Source: Bacteroidales bacterium (GTDB lineage: Bacteria > Bacteroidota > Bacteroidia > Bacteroidales > Lentimicrobiaceae). Taken from it: a stretch of DNA of 64,000 nt. Under the pieces are notes generated by a model. The model worked only from the letters and a program-made list of their open reading frames with translations. It searched no databases and had not been told where the DNA came from. The stretch spans positions 310,001 through 374,000 of the forward strand of contig JADJEQ010000003.1 in NCBI GenBank assembly GCA_016709025.1, given 5' to 3'. The position numbers and the translations under genes were made by a program. Each line of letters begins with the position of its first letter. The first letter of the stretch is position 1. Shown here piece by piece: positions 1 to 10,700 of this stretch.

Positions 1-2007
1 CTGTGGCCACCCGCCATCGGTGTTCTGGTTCGAGAAGATGGTACGCAACATTTGCCTCGCATCGGCATATTTCTCCATGCTCAGCAGAAAATCAAGCGGT
101 CCCTGGGCTACATCGCGCGTTCCCCAGGCAGCTCCGCCAAATTGCTCCAACCCGTGAGGGGTTAAAAAATGCGTAATGGCATTCATACCAAACCAGGGAA
201 GTATTTCCTGAATGGCCGATGCATCTTCCTGTTCACTTTTCAGGGAAAGATTTAAACTCAGCTCGTTCCAGTTCGCCTGGGCATCCAGACAATCAATACC
301 AAACTGATGATCGGTATTTTCAATCTTATCCGACCCGGTTTTTTGACATACCTCACCGATAAAGCTTATGCAAAAATCAGCCGTCTTGTTTACATCCATT
401 ACGAAACAGGGGCTGCCATGACTCTTATTGTCTGAATACAGCGCTTCGTCGCCCGAGGCTACATATTCACTCCTGCTGTTCACCAGAATCCTGAACTGAG
501 ATTCCGGAAACTTATCGAGGATCATGCTCCCGGCTTTGGGTTTGCAAACGTACTCCCCGTCTTTGCTTCCGGGTTTAACCGACCAGCCGTTGCCTTCATC
601 AAAATGATGCGTAACAATCATTCTGACATTCTCACCCTCCAATACCCTGAAGTCCATATTCACGCGGGGCGATGTTTTGGATGTCCAGGTGCGGATCTGG
701 AAGCAATGATGATCGTGCCTGTAAATCCACCTGCAGTGATTCAATCCGATTTCGTAAGCCGAAGGCACTCCCAGTAAATAGAACTGACCGTCAATTTCAA
801 CAAATATCCGCTGTCCTGTTTCAGGCGTATGGTTGAACTGGCTGGAGCAGATGGAAAGAAAAATATTGAAATTGGTATTCCCTTGGGTCAGGTGCGAATT
901 GAAAACTCCATAAGCATACGCAGTGGTAGATACAATGTTTTCATCTGCATGGTAACCTGCCTCAGCCTGAATAATGTGCCCGTGTGGACGGTCAACCAGC
1001 AGTTCCTTTGCCCGAAGGACGATGTGATTGTTCTGTTGATTGTAAAATGACAGCAGCTTCCCATTCTCTGTTTCTACATGTCGTTTATCGCTGCCGAAGA
1101 GTTGTTCTATCTCTTCACCGGTTAAATCCCGGGCCGGAAGAAAAGGTGAAGTGCCAAACAGATTTTTTTCCGGGAACAGGTACTCATTCTTGCCCGGAAA
1201 TGAAATTTCACTGTTAAATCCCGCCATCAGCTCGGGTAGCAGTTTCAAATCATCTGCTGAAGTGGCTTTGGGATGATCGGGTAAATAAATCGCTGAAAAA
1301 ATACTCTCGTAGTTTTCGCCTACAGCCAGTTTGAAAGGCTTTTCCTGCAAGGCTACCATGGACGATTCCCCGGAGAATTCGCCTCCCAGGCTCCCGGCAT
1401 GCAGGCCCTCAAAAATTCCGGTTTCCCTGAACGATCTGCCAATCAATTGCATCCCGTCAGTAGCCGCTGAAGCCGCCCCGTTTTTGCAGGCCATCATCAG
1501 CCATGGATTGCCGACGGATTCGCGGTTATTTTGCCGGCAGCATACAACAGAACCATATTGCTTATCTTCAAGTATCAGCCGCTCAAGGTACTGACTCACA
1601 TAATACTCGTTGATCAGGCTTTCCGTTGAAGGTTTCATCCCAACATCCTGAAGATAAACCACATCAAGTTCGCACGCCTGGCCCGAATTATTGGTGATCC
1701 GGACAGCCCACTGCCAACTCAGGCTTGTCTCCGAAAGCTGCAATGAACATACATAGCCAATCCCATCCCAGCTTCCTTCCGCAAAAAAAGCGTTATCCTT
1801 AAACGCGTAGCGGCTGTTGCTTCCAGATCCAAGGAGTGCTTTGTAACTGATCTGACTGTTTCTTTTTCTCAGGAACAGGTTTGCGCCTGATTTTGAAAAT
1901 GCGGTGGCAGCCTTGAGGCTTATCCGGATAGGGTCTACTTCAATGCTTTTGATGGAGCCATTCTCTAAAAAACTGAATGACAGGCCGGGGGGATTCTTGA
2001 TATTCAT
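1..2007 (-). CDS. GH94-type (cellobiose/1,2-beta-oligoglucan phosphorylase-like) protein, 3' end cut off
   Basis: The reading frame starts at an ATG on the minus strand at 2007 and stays open for 669 codons to the window edge, so the C-terminus is missing. The visible part reads as an N-terminal beta-sandwich followed by the start of an (alpha/alpha)6 barrel; the stretch GTRDVAQGP and, at the edge, FSNQNTDGGWPQ are typical of the GH94/GH36-like phosphorylase fold. No signal peptide is visible, so the protein is probably cytoplasmic and acts on imported oligosaccharides. GH94 enzymes phosphorolyse beta-glucosides, and some are specific for 1,2-beta-oligoglucans. The neighbouring GH144-type and GH35 genes make that substrate plausible here. 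The catalytic Asp would lie in the missing part, so activity cannot be judged. It is last in the minus-strand operon and separated from it by a KilA-N insertion. Confidence 0.72.
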   Translation of the reverse strand, partial: MNIKNPPGLSFSFLENGSIKSIEVDPIRISLKAATAFSKSGANLFLRKRNSQISYKALLGSGSNSRYAFKDNAFFAEGSWDGIGYVCSLQLSETSLSWQWAVRITNNSGQACELDVVYLQDVGMKPSTESLINEYYVSQYLERLILEDKQYGSVVCCRQNNRESVGNPWLMMACKNGAASAATDGMQLIGRSFRETGIFEGLHAGSLGGEFSGESSMVALQEKPFKLAVGENYESIFSAIYLPDHPKATSADDLKLLPELMAGFNSEISFPGKNEYLFPEKNLFGTSPFLPARDLTGEEIEQLFGSDKRHVETENGKLLSFYNQQNNHIVLRAKELLVDRPHGHIIQAEAGYHADENIVSTTAYAYGVFNSHLTQGNTNFNIFLSICSSQFNHTPETGQRIFVEIDGQFYLLGVPSAYEIGLNHCRWIYRHDHHCFQIRTWTSKTSPRVNMDFRVLEGENVRMIVTHHFDEGNGWSVKPGSKDGEYVCKPKAGSMILDKFPESQFRILVNSRSEYVASGDEALYSDNKSHGSPCFVMDVNKTADFCISFIGEVCQKTGSDKIENTDHQFGIDCLDAQANWNELSLNLSLKSEQEDASAIQEILPWFGMNAITHFLTPHGLEQFGGAAWGTRDVAQGPLDFLLSMEKYADARQMLRTIFSNQNTDGGWPQ

Positions 2008-2034
2008 TTTGTCTGATATTTTAGATTCAGGAAC

Positions 2035-2850
2035 TTATTGCAAGCCTTTCAAATTTTTATTACCAAGCAAAGATTTCATCTGGGCTATTGCAATACTGTT
2101 TAATTGAATTAATCTTTCACGCTGCAATAAACCCTGGTGGATAAGAACAGCATTAATACTTTCCATATTTGATAAAACAACCAATTGTTCGAGGGATGCG
2201 GTATCCCTTATGTTACCTTCAATGTCAGGATTTTCACTTCGCCATTGCTGAGCTGTCATTCCGAAAAGAGCCACATTGAGCATATCAGCCTCATTCGCAT
2301 ATATAAAACTGATCTGCTTCTTAGTTAGTTCTGCTGGAATAAGGTTTTCTATAATTGCATCCGTATGGATATGATAGTTCACTTTGGCAAGTATTCGCTG
2401 AAAATTCCATTCCAATTTCAGACGATCGTTTTCATCAGCTTTAAGTTTTTGATATTCTTTTACCAAAAGTAACTGAAACTTAGGACTGATCCACATTCCG
2501 AAATGAAATGCAATATCCTTGTGAGCATAAGACCCCCCATACCTTCCAGCTTTTGCAGTCAGACCGATAGCTCCCGTATGTTCAATCCATTGTTTTACAG
2601 ATAAAACAAAACTGTTACTGCCAGCAGAATTTCTAATTATACCGAATTCGGTATAATTAAAAACAGGATTATAAAGAGCTTCCCATTCACCCAAATATTC
2701 AATGGTGCTTTTCAGACTTAGCCATTTGATAATTATTACCTCCTGCATCTGGCTTTTTGCCATATCAGTAAGAGAAATATAATCAGTTTCTTGTTGAGTG
2801 ATAATTGTAATCTCACTTCCTTGAATATTTATGGTTTTGCTTTTTGCCAT
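2035..2850 (-). CDS. KilA-N domain protein
   Basis: A 271-residue protein with a KilA-N domain in its first ~130 residues (YISLTDMAK near 25-33, then SNSFVLSVKQWIEHTGA and GRYGGSYAHKDIAFHFGMWIS). The C-terminal half carries a conserved block around NEADMLNVALFGMTAQQW. KilA-N is a DNA-binding domain of phages and large DNA viruses. In Bacteroidota it is common as scattered solitary chromosomal genes whose role is unknown to me. The gene lies 27 bases upstream of the GH94-type gene and downstream of GH35, splitting an otherwise coherent saccharide operon, which suggests insertion. A decayed relative lies immediately upstream at 2974-3155. Confidence 0.85.
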   Translation of the reverse strand: MAKSKTINIQGSEITIITQQETDYISLTDMAKSQMQEVIIIKWLSLKSTIEYLGEWEALYNPVFNYTEFGIIRNSAGSNSFVLSVKQWIEHTGAIGLTAKAGRYGGSYAHKDIAFHFGMWISPKFQLLLVKEYQKLKADENDRLKLEWNFQRILAKVNYHIHTDAIIENLIPAELTKKQISFIYANEADMLNVALFGMTAQQWRSENPDIEGNIRDTASLEQLVVLSNMESINAVLIHQGLLQRERLIQLNSIAIAQMKSLLGNKNLKGLQ

Positions 2851-2973
2851 AGAAGCTCTATTTGTTTTAAATCTCCATGTTCAGATTAAAAATGATCACG
2901 CCACTAACATTAAGCTCAAAAAATACCATATCCCGATGCTATTTTCTGTCGCCGGATTCTTATTATTTCATTG

Positions 2974-3155
2974 TTTAGAGGTCATTCAAAAAAGAACCAC
3001 TTTGAGCATATCAGCCTTTAGGCCGGATATAGAAACAATGCCCTTTGCATGAGTACTTTCTATCCATTTTATAGGGGATAGCGTAAATGAGTTACTTCCG
3101 GCAGCAAAGAGAAAGGAGTCGAATTCGACCCCTTTACATTCATTTAGCTTATTAT
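2974..3155 (-). pseudogene. Decayed KilA-N remnant
   Basis: Read on the minus strand, this stretch encodes a short peptide including AAGSNSFTLSPIKWIESTHA, which aligns with NSAGSNSFVLSVKQWIEHTGA of the intact KilA-N gene next door. After a few residues it jumps to KADMLKVVLF and a stop, matching EADMLNVALF near the C-terminus of that protein. The core between these two blocks (about 120 residues in the intact protein) and the N-terminus are gone. It reads as a second KilA-N gene that suffered a large internal deletion. Its upstream edge touches the end of the GH35 gene. Confidence 0.65.
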
Positions 3156-5576
3156 GATGTTAAGGATCATTTCACTCTTATGCAGATGACTATAAATGAA
3201 GGCGATACGCTTTTCATCTGGTACCATTTTCACGACTTCCCCATTTATTGAGGCAGAAGTGATTTTTTTTACTCCGGGGCCCTCAAAAACCATCTCTCCC
3301 ATCATATCCCGGTCACCGAAAACTGTGATTTCAAGATGACCATCTTTTTCAGCTATACCAAGTATATCCGAAGTACTGTGCTGAATTTTTATTCCATCCG
3401 CAACTTGCAGGCATACCGGGCTTAATACAGCGTAAAGTGCCGGCCACAGGGCTTCTTTTTGCGTGTAAGGAAGCGGAATTACTTCGCCGGTTTCAGGATG
3501 GGTGTAGGTAACGCTGCCGGTATGCTCTTCATTGTAGTAATTGCCAGCAAAAAGAACAGCCGAGTGATCTTTTGTAAACCGTTCCCGAACATTGATGTGG
3601 TAATTGCTTGAGTTTGCCTGTCTGAGTTTTGCAGTTGACTTACCGAGAATGGCTTCATAAACCGGTTTGTGTCCTTCGGTATCGAATCCGATCCAGGTTC
3701 CAAGGTGAATCAGGGTTCCATCCCCGAGTGATTTCGAGAATCCGCAGGCTGTACCACGGATGGTTCGGGCAATAATTTCGGCTGTGGCCAGTGAATCCTC
3801 GGAAAAAATGATCTGCGGATTGGCACACTTGATATCCTTCAGGTCATACACATCAATCAGCGGCGAATCGATGGTTTCGCTTCCGGATGGATAAATGGCA
3901 AGCGCATCGCGGATGATGGTGCAGGGTTTCTGCGACATTTCGCGGTCGGGCAGATAGGGGAAAATTACCATATTTCCCCCGGCTTTGGTATAGTTAACAA
4001 GGGTATGCTGTTCCCTTTCATTCATTTCATCGGTACTGAATGCCCACACCTGCCTGTAGTGCAGCAGATTTTCAACAGTAGCTTTATTCAGATCCACCAT
4101 ATCATAATCAATATTCAGAATCTGCAACACTTTCAGCAATCCGTCAAAATAGGCCGGTCTTCTGATAGCAGATGCTTTGAATTTGAGTTCCGATGCCCCG
4201 GTTTCGGGCCTTTCAAGCTCAGTGGCATAATAAGGAGGATAGAACAGCACACAAACCTCTGCTTTGCGTTTTGCTTCCACGATCAGGCTTTCGGAAGTCT
4301 TCAGAATCTGATTCATCCTTTTAACCAACGGGAAGGCGCTCCCGCGTTCACCCTCAGGGGTAAGCGGATTGAACCAGTAAAAAGTATCCCCCGAATAACC
4401 TTTATGCCGCAGGTTGCGTCCCTGTGAAAACATATAATAGTTCCAGCCAACCAGACCATTGGCTACGCTTGCCTTGTAGAACAGCTCCATTTCACGGGGA
4501 TTTGTTTCTACATGATGTTCACGCGAGCCACATTGAAATTCGGCGGCAAACAAGGGCTTGTTGCCCTGCATGGCCAGGGTAATATCGTTGATGATGCGGT
4601 CATCGTGCAGGTTGCGGTACGAAAAGAATTCAGGAATATGATCCACTCCGAAAATAATTTCACTCTTATCTTCGAAAAGGTCTTCATACATGGTGATGTT
4701 CACCGGAAATTCATAACCATTCCCATAAATCCAGCCCGGAAGATTGTGGTACAATGGCAGGCTTACCCCTCTTTCCCTGGTCATGCCGGTGAGCAAACGA
4801 AGATAGTCGCCATAATAGGTTCTCCAGAAGTGATGCCATTCATAATCGCGGCCACGGTCTTCTTTTGAAGCATAGGGCAGATTCCCGTCGGGCGGAAGTT
4901 CAACACTGCTGAAATCCTTGTAGTTAGTTCCCCACAGTTCGTTTATGTCATCAATGGATTTAAACTTACCTGACAAATAGGCGCTGAAACGCTCCTGCAC
5001 GATGGGGCAATAATCACCCTGGTGCGCCAGCCATGAGAAAACGCCTATCTCGTTGCATATCTGCATCATGATAACTGGTCCACCAACTGATAACTGGCGT
5101 TCGCCGATAAAAGGCATGATCTGATCGTACCAAAGCGCCACCTTTTCAAGGTAGATGGGATGAAACAGGCTGACACCATCGCTGGGAACTTTTTCACCTC
5201 TGCTGTTGCGCATTTTGACTTCTTCGTCGAATTGTTCCAGAAACCAATCGGGCAATCCGGCTCCACGGGTCTCAGCCAGGATAAAAGGCCCAGGCTTTAA
5301 TATACATTTTAACCCGTGCGCCTGGCATTTGCTGAGCCAGCCTTTCAGATCGCGCTCCGGAATGGATGTGCCTTCAAAATCAAAAACTCCTTCTACCGGT
5401 TCGTGCCACGCCCAGGGCACGTAGGTGCTTACCGTTGTTAAACCGGCCTCCATGGCTGCTTCCAGGTGTGTATCCCACAACTCACGCTTTATCCTGAAGT
5501 AATGTATTTCTCCTGAAATAAGAAAAACCTTTTTATCGTCAAGGTAAAAGCTGTCTTTTTTAATGCTGAATGTCAT
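3144..5576 (-). CDS. Glycoside hydrolase family 35 enzyme (beta-galactosidase or beta-1,2-glucosyltransferase type)
   Basis: An 810-residue protein with the GH35 TIM barrel at its N-terminus: SGEIHYFRI near 21-29, the acid/base in ICNEIG (Glu176) and the nucleophile in FAAEFQCG (Glu346). The remaining ~400 residues are C-terminal beta-rich domains. There is no signal peptide, so it should act in the cytoplasm. GH35 is best known for beta-galactosidases, but the family also contains an enzyme acting on beta-1,2-glucosidic bonds (from Ignavibacterium). Flanking GH144- and GH94-type genes make the latter activity a real alternative. It lies 36 bases downstream of the MFS transporter gene in the same operon. 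The family call is firm; the substrate is inferred. Confidence 0.85.
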   Translation of the reverse strand: MTFSIKKDSFYLDDKKVFLISGEIHYFRIKRELWDTHLEAAMEAGLTTVSTYVPWAWHEPVEGVFDFEGTSIPERDLKGWLSKCQAHGLKCILKPGPFILAETRGAGLPDWFLEQFDEEVKMRNSRGEKVPSDGVSLFHPIYLEKVALWYDQIMPFIGERQLSVGGPVIMMQICNEIGVFSWLAHQGDYCPIVQERFSAYLSGKFKSIDDINELWGTNYKDFSSVELPPDGNLPYASKEDRGRDYEWHHFWRTYYGDYLRLLTGMTRERGVSLPLYHNLPGWIYGNGYEFPVNITMYEDLFEDKSEIIFGVDHIPEFFSYRNLHDDRIINDITLAMQGNKPLFAAEFQCGSREHHVETNPREMELFYKASVANGLVGWNYYMFSQGRNLRHKGYSGDTFYWFNPLTPEGERGSAFPLVKRMNQILKTSESLIVEAKRKAEVCVLFYPPYYATELERPETGASELKFKASAIRRPAYFDGLLKVLQILNIDYDMVDLNKATVENLLHYRQVWAFSTDEMNEREQHTLVNYTKAGGNMVIFPYLPDREMSQKPCTIIRDALAIYPSGSETIDSPLIDVYDLKDIKCANPQIIFSEDSLATAEIIARTIRGTACGFSKSLGDGTLIHLGTWIGFDTEGHKPVYEAILGKSTAKLRQANSSNYHINVRERFTKDHSAVLFAGNYYNEEHTGSVTYTHPETGEVIPLPYTQKEALWPALYAVLSPVCLQVADGIKIQHSTSDILGIAEKDGHLEITVFGDRDMMGEMVFEGPGVKKITSASINGEVVKMVPDEKRIAFIYSHLHKSEMILNIIIS

Positions 5577-5612
5577 TCCTTTGTTTTTTTCTGGTAATTA
5601 ACTGTTTATTCG

Positions 5613-7682
5613 TTATTTATGATCGCCTTTTTGCTGTTCCGCATTTCTCAGTTTCAGAAGATTCTTAATTTCCAGGCTCCGTTTTTCCGTTAATGAATAG
5701 CGAAGAACAAAGAAAATTGAAAAAATACTTAATAACATGGGTAATCCAATCTCTACCACTCGCATCATTAACAAAGTATAAGGCGACTGAATTGTCAGTT
5801 GAACGGTATCAGTTTCGAGGTTGCCCAACTCTTTATCAAGTAGATTCAGCGGCATATATGTGTTAATTTCTGCCAGCTTTTTATCGACACCGATGCTGTT
5901 TTGTATAATTTTAACGTAGTGGTCCCTGCTTTTATCCGATTCCATCGATTTGCCTTCAAGGTGGGCCAGAAGCTCAAAGGAATTCAACCTCGCTTTCTCA
6001 AGTTTCGGTTGAAGTATCAATGGGATAGCTTTGGTAATAAGGGTTTCGATCAATGAGTCAGGCGATTGGGTGCTGATATTTCCTAATTGTACCTGCAGTT
6101 TCTCCAATTCACTTATCGTTGATTTTGTGGTTAAGATTACTTCCGACAACTTATTTTTTCGCTGACTTTTGTATTCTTCAACATTCTGATAGGTTTCGTC
6201 CTGCTTTTTTACCAATTCCTTTTCAAGGACTTTCACATAGAGTTTAGAGTCATCGATCGCTTCTGTTACTTCTTTCTTTGTGTTTTGAAGCAATGTTGTA
6301 TTTGCTCCCGACACACCCTGATCGCCTTGCCAGTAAGTGATATCGCTGCGAAGTTCCCTGATATTTCCCTGTAATTTATCCACTTTGGTTACCTGCGTTT
6401 CATCAAAAAGGGTAAATACAATCAGTGCACCGGCGATCAGGCTGGCGAGTGCGGTTCCCATTTTAATAAACCACCAGAATACCGAATAGAAACTACCTTC
6501 GGAACGGTGCCCGGTTTTAAGTTCATCTTCATCGCAAATATCTCCTACCATTGATGATCCCAGGGTAAAGAAGAACAGCATTCCGGCAGAAAGCAGCACA
6601 GTGGGGATAAGTACAAGGTAAGGATAGGTTGGATTGTAGCATACAATTTTTGAAGCTTGTGCTAAAACCATCAAAATAATCGCAATAGTGAGTGTTTTCC
6701 TTTTCCCTAGCCTGGGACTTATCCAGTTGAGCGGAAAAACTGCCAGTACTCCGGTAATAGCCCAGAGTGTGCCATTAATCCCAAGAAGGGTCGCACCTGC
6801 TACTTTGTCACCTCCATAAATGTAGAAAATGGGAATATAAGATCCCAGCAGGCTTACAAAATTAAAACCCATGGCCAATGTGAAAATGGTTAGCGTCAAC
6901 ATGATGAAATTCCTGTTGTTGGCAGTACGCTTCATATCGGTCCAAAAGGGTGTTTTTTCCTGAGTTTCAACTTTTTTAAACCCGGGCTCACGTAATTTGA
7001 GAAACCACCAGAAAGAGAGGGGGATCAGGATCGCTGCGATAAGAATGGAAACGTATCGCATGCCATCCACTTCATTACCGCCCGGGCCTTTGAAAACCTC
7101 CATACTGGCGAGTGCAAAAAGCCAGGGCGTACTCATAGCAAAAAGGTTACCAACAAAGCTCTTGGCACTGAAAAGTCGGGTGCGTTCGTGGTAGTCGGTC
7201 GTCATTTCCATTCCCAGGGCTCCATGAGGTATCTCAAAAACATCAACTGCAGTAAAGAAAATCAGCAATGAGATCAGGATATAGACAAGCTGAAAAGCCT
7301 GAAAACCCGCATCAGTTGGAAACCAGCTATGAATCAGATCTCCTTTTGGTATCCACCAGATAACGACAAATGATAAGGCAACGGCTATTCCACCAAGCAA
7401 TAGGTAAGGGCGCCGGCGTCCCCAACGGGTTCGGGTGTTATCCGAAAGATGGCCTATGATTGGAGCCGAAAGGGCATCCCACAAACGGGGAACTATCAGT
7501 ATGGCTCCCAGCCAGAAAGCACTTAACCCAAGGCTTATATTGCCCATCAGGCCTACCAGTATTCCGGCTACATTGAATAGCGCAATGGGAATAATGCCCC
7601 CTGCACCATAAGCAGCCAACTGTGAAAAGCGGATTTTGTCTTCAGCTTTCGTGCCATGATCTACAGTATTTTTTTCTGCCAT
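5613..7682 (-). CDS. GPH-family sugar:cation symporter with a large coiled-coil insertion
   Basis: A 689-residue MFS transporter of the glycoside-pentoside-hexuronide:cation symporter type, with LWDALSAPIIGHLSDNTRTRWGRRRPYLL (in pieces, residues ~68-95) and FEIPHGALGMEMT near 149-161 as signatures. Typical members have about 450-500 residues. The extra length is a hydrophilic, Lys/Glu/Leu-rich, probably coiled-coil segment at residues ~428-635, placed between the predicted 11th and 12th membrane helices; the last helix is at ~641-661. The loop between helices 11 and 12 normally faces the periplasm. The gene is 19 bases after the secreted glycosidase gene and 36 before GH35, so it probably imports the oligosaccharides released outside. 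The inserted domain is unusual. Confidence 0.85.
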   Translation of the reverse strand: MAEKNTVDHGTKAEDKIRFSQLAAYGAGGIIPIALFNVAGILVGLMGNISLGLSAFWLGAILIVPRLWDALSAPIIGHLSDNTRTRWGRRRPYLLLGGIAVALSFVVIWWIPKGDLIHSWFPTDAGFQAFQLVYILISLLIFFTAVDVFEIPHGALGMEMTTDYHERTRLFSAKSFVGNLFAMSTPWLFALASMEVFKGPGGNEVDGMRYVSILIAAILIPLSFWWFLKLREPGFKKVETQEKTPFWTDMKRTANNRNFIMLTLTIFTLAMGFNFVSLLGSYIPIFYIYGGDKVAGATLLGINGTLWAITGVLAVFPLNWISPRLGKRKTLTIAIILMVLAQASKIVCYNPTYPYLVLIPTVLLSAGMLFFFTLGSSMVGDICDEDELKTGHRSEGSFYSVFWWFIKMGTALASLIAGALIVFTLFDETQVTKVDKLQGNIRELRSDITYWQGDQGVSGANTTLLQNTKKEVTEAIDDSKLYVKVLEKELVKKQDETYQNVEEYKSQRKNKLSEVILTTKSTISELEKLQVQLGNISTQSPDSLIETLITKAIPLILQPKLEKARLNSFELLAHLEGKSMESDKSRDHYVKIIQNSIGVDKKLAEINTYMPLNLLDKELGNLETDTVQLTIQSPYTLLMMRVVEIGLPMLLSIFSIFFVLRYSLTEKRSLEIKNLLKLRNAEQQKGDHK

Positions 7683-7701
7683 TTTTATTCAATTATAGAA
7701 G

Positions 7702-10700
7702 TTAGTAAAAAATCAGTATTTCTGCAGGAATCTCTTTTACCGTAATTTCTTTTTCAGAAAAGTCATTTATCTCTTTACCGTTTACAATAACCTTTGCCGG
7801 AAGTGCAGACCCATTGAAATTCCTGATTTTAATGCCGTTTGCCGGCAGCTTAACATCACCCCTGACAGAAAACCGATAGCTGGATGACTCTTTTTTAATT
7901 GCATAGGAAATCTCCCCATAGTAGGTCGGCAGATTTTCCACTGACATACCGGAGGGGGCATCAATCCAATCCTGGTAAAGTGCAGCGGCCAGCACCAATG
8001 ACTGGTCATATTCATTTTCATAAACAAACATGGAACGGATGGCGTTGATAAAATCGCTGCCTACCCACGTATGAGGCATGTCGCCAATGTATTTTGGCGT
8101 TCGGTAATCTTTCCACACCACTTCGGCCCAGTGGTTCCAGCCCTGTGGCCGCTGATCGTTCAGGAAAAAGTCAATCAGTTCATGCGCACGGTCAGGCTGA
8201 TCCAGAATTATAAAAGAACCTATCAGGCGATTTTCGTAGGGGGTGTAATTGATCCACTCTTTTTTACCGTCGCGCCTGTCTTTGAAAAATTCATAGTACT
8301 TATCGAAAGTGTTGTATACCTGAGGTTTGGGCAGGTTTTTCAACTCGTTGCATGGCGTTAATGCGATGGTGGTAGAAGTGGCGTCAAAATCGCCGAGTTC
8401 GGCACAGCCAGGCAGGTAATCTATTTTTTTATACTTCATTGCCAACTCCAGGGAGTTGTATAGATTCTCTTTAAAGGTATCGCGGGTCTTCTTTATTTTT
8501 TCGTACGATTCCGCCTCGCCCAGAATTTTTTGAATTTCCACCGCATCTTTCAGGCCTTTCATAATAAAGAAGTTATCCCAGTATGAGTGCATTGGCTTGG
8601 CCGAATAGCCTTCGTGGCTGATGGACTCGGGAACCAGACCATACTGCGCACGGACACTGTCGTTGCCGTTTTTGTAATGGTCGGTCGATCTTTCGGCGAT
8701 CAGTGTTTCAATATATTCAACCGATTTCAGTATATATTTATTCTTTGATCTGAGAAAAGCAGTATCCCGGGTAAAATTAAAATACTCCCGGATCAGGTAG
8801 ATCAACTCACCATGGCTGTCGTTCTCAGGAACCGGGTCAGGCCCCCGTGAATCAACCACGCAGGGAACTTTCCCGCTTTCGTACTGGTAACCGGCATACC
8901 AGTCAATAAAGTCTTTTACTTCCTGAACAATTCCTGATTTCAATAGCGCAGACGATGTAAGGGCGCCATCGCGGATCCAGCTTCGCTCGTAAGAGCGCGA
9001 ACCGGGCTGAATTCCGACTTTATCGCGGTTAATAAGAATGTAGGCAAGGTTTGATCTGTAGGTATTCACAATCTTATCTGCAGACTCAGGCAGATTGAAT
9101 CTGATGTGCCCGACTTCCTTCTTCCAGAATTCATTGGCTTTTACAGACTCAGCTTTAACAAATCCGGGATTCAGTTTGTCAATGCCTGACTCCCCATAAA
9201 ATGGTACTGCAACAAAGAATTCATCCTTCGCACCGGGCCCGAGGTGGATTGAATACCTGATGATCCCATTTGCCATTCCGTTTTTATCGACTGCGGACTT
9301 GTTTCCCGGAATCACTCCTTTGCGTATCAATTCAACAGGATTGCCTTCATCAAAATCAGCCGCACCAAAGGAGTCGTATTGCCTTTGGGGAAGTATAACT
9401 TTGTCATCCACAGTAATATATCCGGGTTTCACTTCGCTGATCGAGTTTATTTTTCCGACACCCCCGGCCAGATTCAGAAACTGGTAATATGGATTTACCT
9501 GGTAAGGGCGGATTAATAAATAAAACTCAAAATCTTTCGGCTGGTTTGACTGGTTTATAAATTCATAACCGATTTCAAGGATCGAATTTTTGTTTGCTTC
9601 GCCGCTGGCAGTCACCCAGGTCTTGAATTTCAGGTTATCACATTTCCATTCGACAGTTGGAATAAAATTAAATTCTTTCCTGTTACCTGATGAGCCAAGG
9701 GATTGAACCGGTTTAACATTCTCCCAGTTATAAACGGTGTTACCCGATTTAATCATCGGCTCAATCGAAAACAGGGCCTTATCCACCTCAACCATGCCCT
9801 CTTCGTTGATCATGGCCTCCTTTACATCATTATTCACCCCTGTGATTGTCCAGTAGGAAGCCTGTTCGGAAAAATAGCGGGGAAAGTTTCCTGCCGGCGA
9901 GTTTTTGGAGGTATAAATCATGAAATCATTGGCCGTCATGGAATTTTTAACCTCCAGGAAACTTATACCGGTTACGCCGAAACTTTCAGGGCTATTGCCC
10001 TTTACCAGGTTGATTTTCAAATATTTTGCCTCAACCTCCGGCAACCTTATAAAACTTACATCACTTTGATTTGAAGTAACGGAATAAGCTTTCTCCCAGA
10101 CTGTGCCATCATCCGACAAAAGAATATCGAATTGCCGGGCTGCATGGTCTTTCAGCCAGTTAATCTGCAGGCCGCCAAATTCCCTGCGCGATTTGAAATC
10201 TACAATCAGGTGCTGCTCTGCTGCATCCTTGCTCTGCCAAAAGGTTTCAGACGAATCATCGAAGATTAGACCTGGTGATTGCTTCTTTAAAGATGAGGAA
10301 GCTGTGACGACAGGTGCCGGGTAGGAAGTGCTTTCGGGAGGAAGTGCCTCAAACTTCAGGTCATCGATCCAGACAGTCCCTTTTCCTCCGACAAACGAGG
10401 CTATGGTGAACTCAATCCGGTCAATCCTTTTCAGGCTCTGATCGTTGGTGGGCCCCCAGGCGAACTGAATATGCCTTTTCTTAATCCTGATTTTCTTCCA
10501 TTCGCCGGGAAAGGTGTAGTTGCGGTTGCTTACCCACCATACATTGTTACCAGTGCTGTCGATCAGTTTTATTTCAAAGTTGTTGGCCGGCGATTCGGCT
10601 TTAACGTAAAAAGTAAATTCAAAATTTTCAGGTAAATCGATCGGGAAAAGTTTCTGTATTCCGCCATAACCCGTGCCTTTGGTGAAATCATAATCAAACC

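Noticed and set aside
3506..5424. Antisense frames across the GH35 gene
   Set aside because: Explained by codon bias of the real gene on the minus strand; no domains in their translations.
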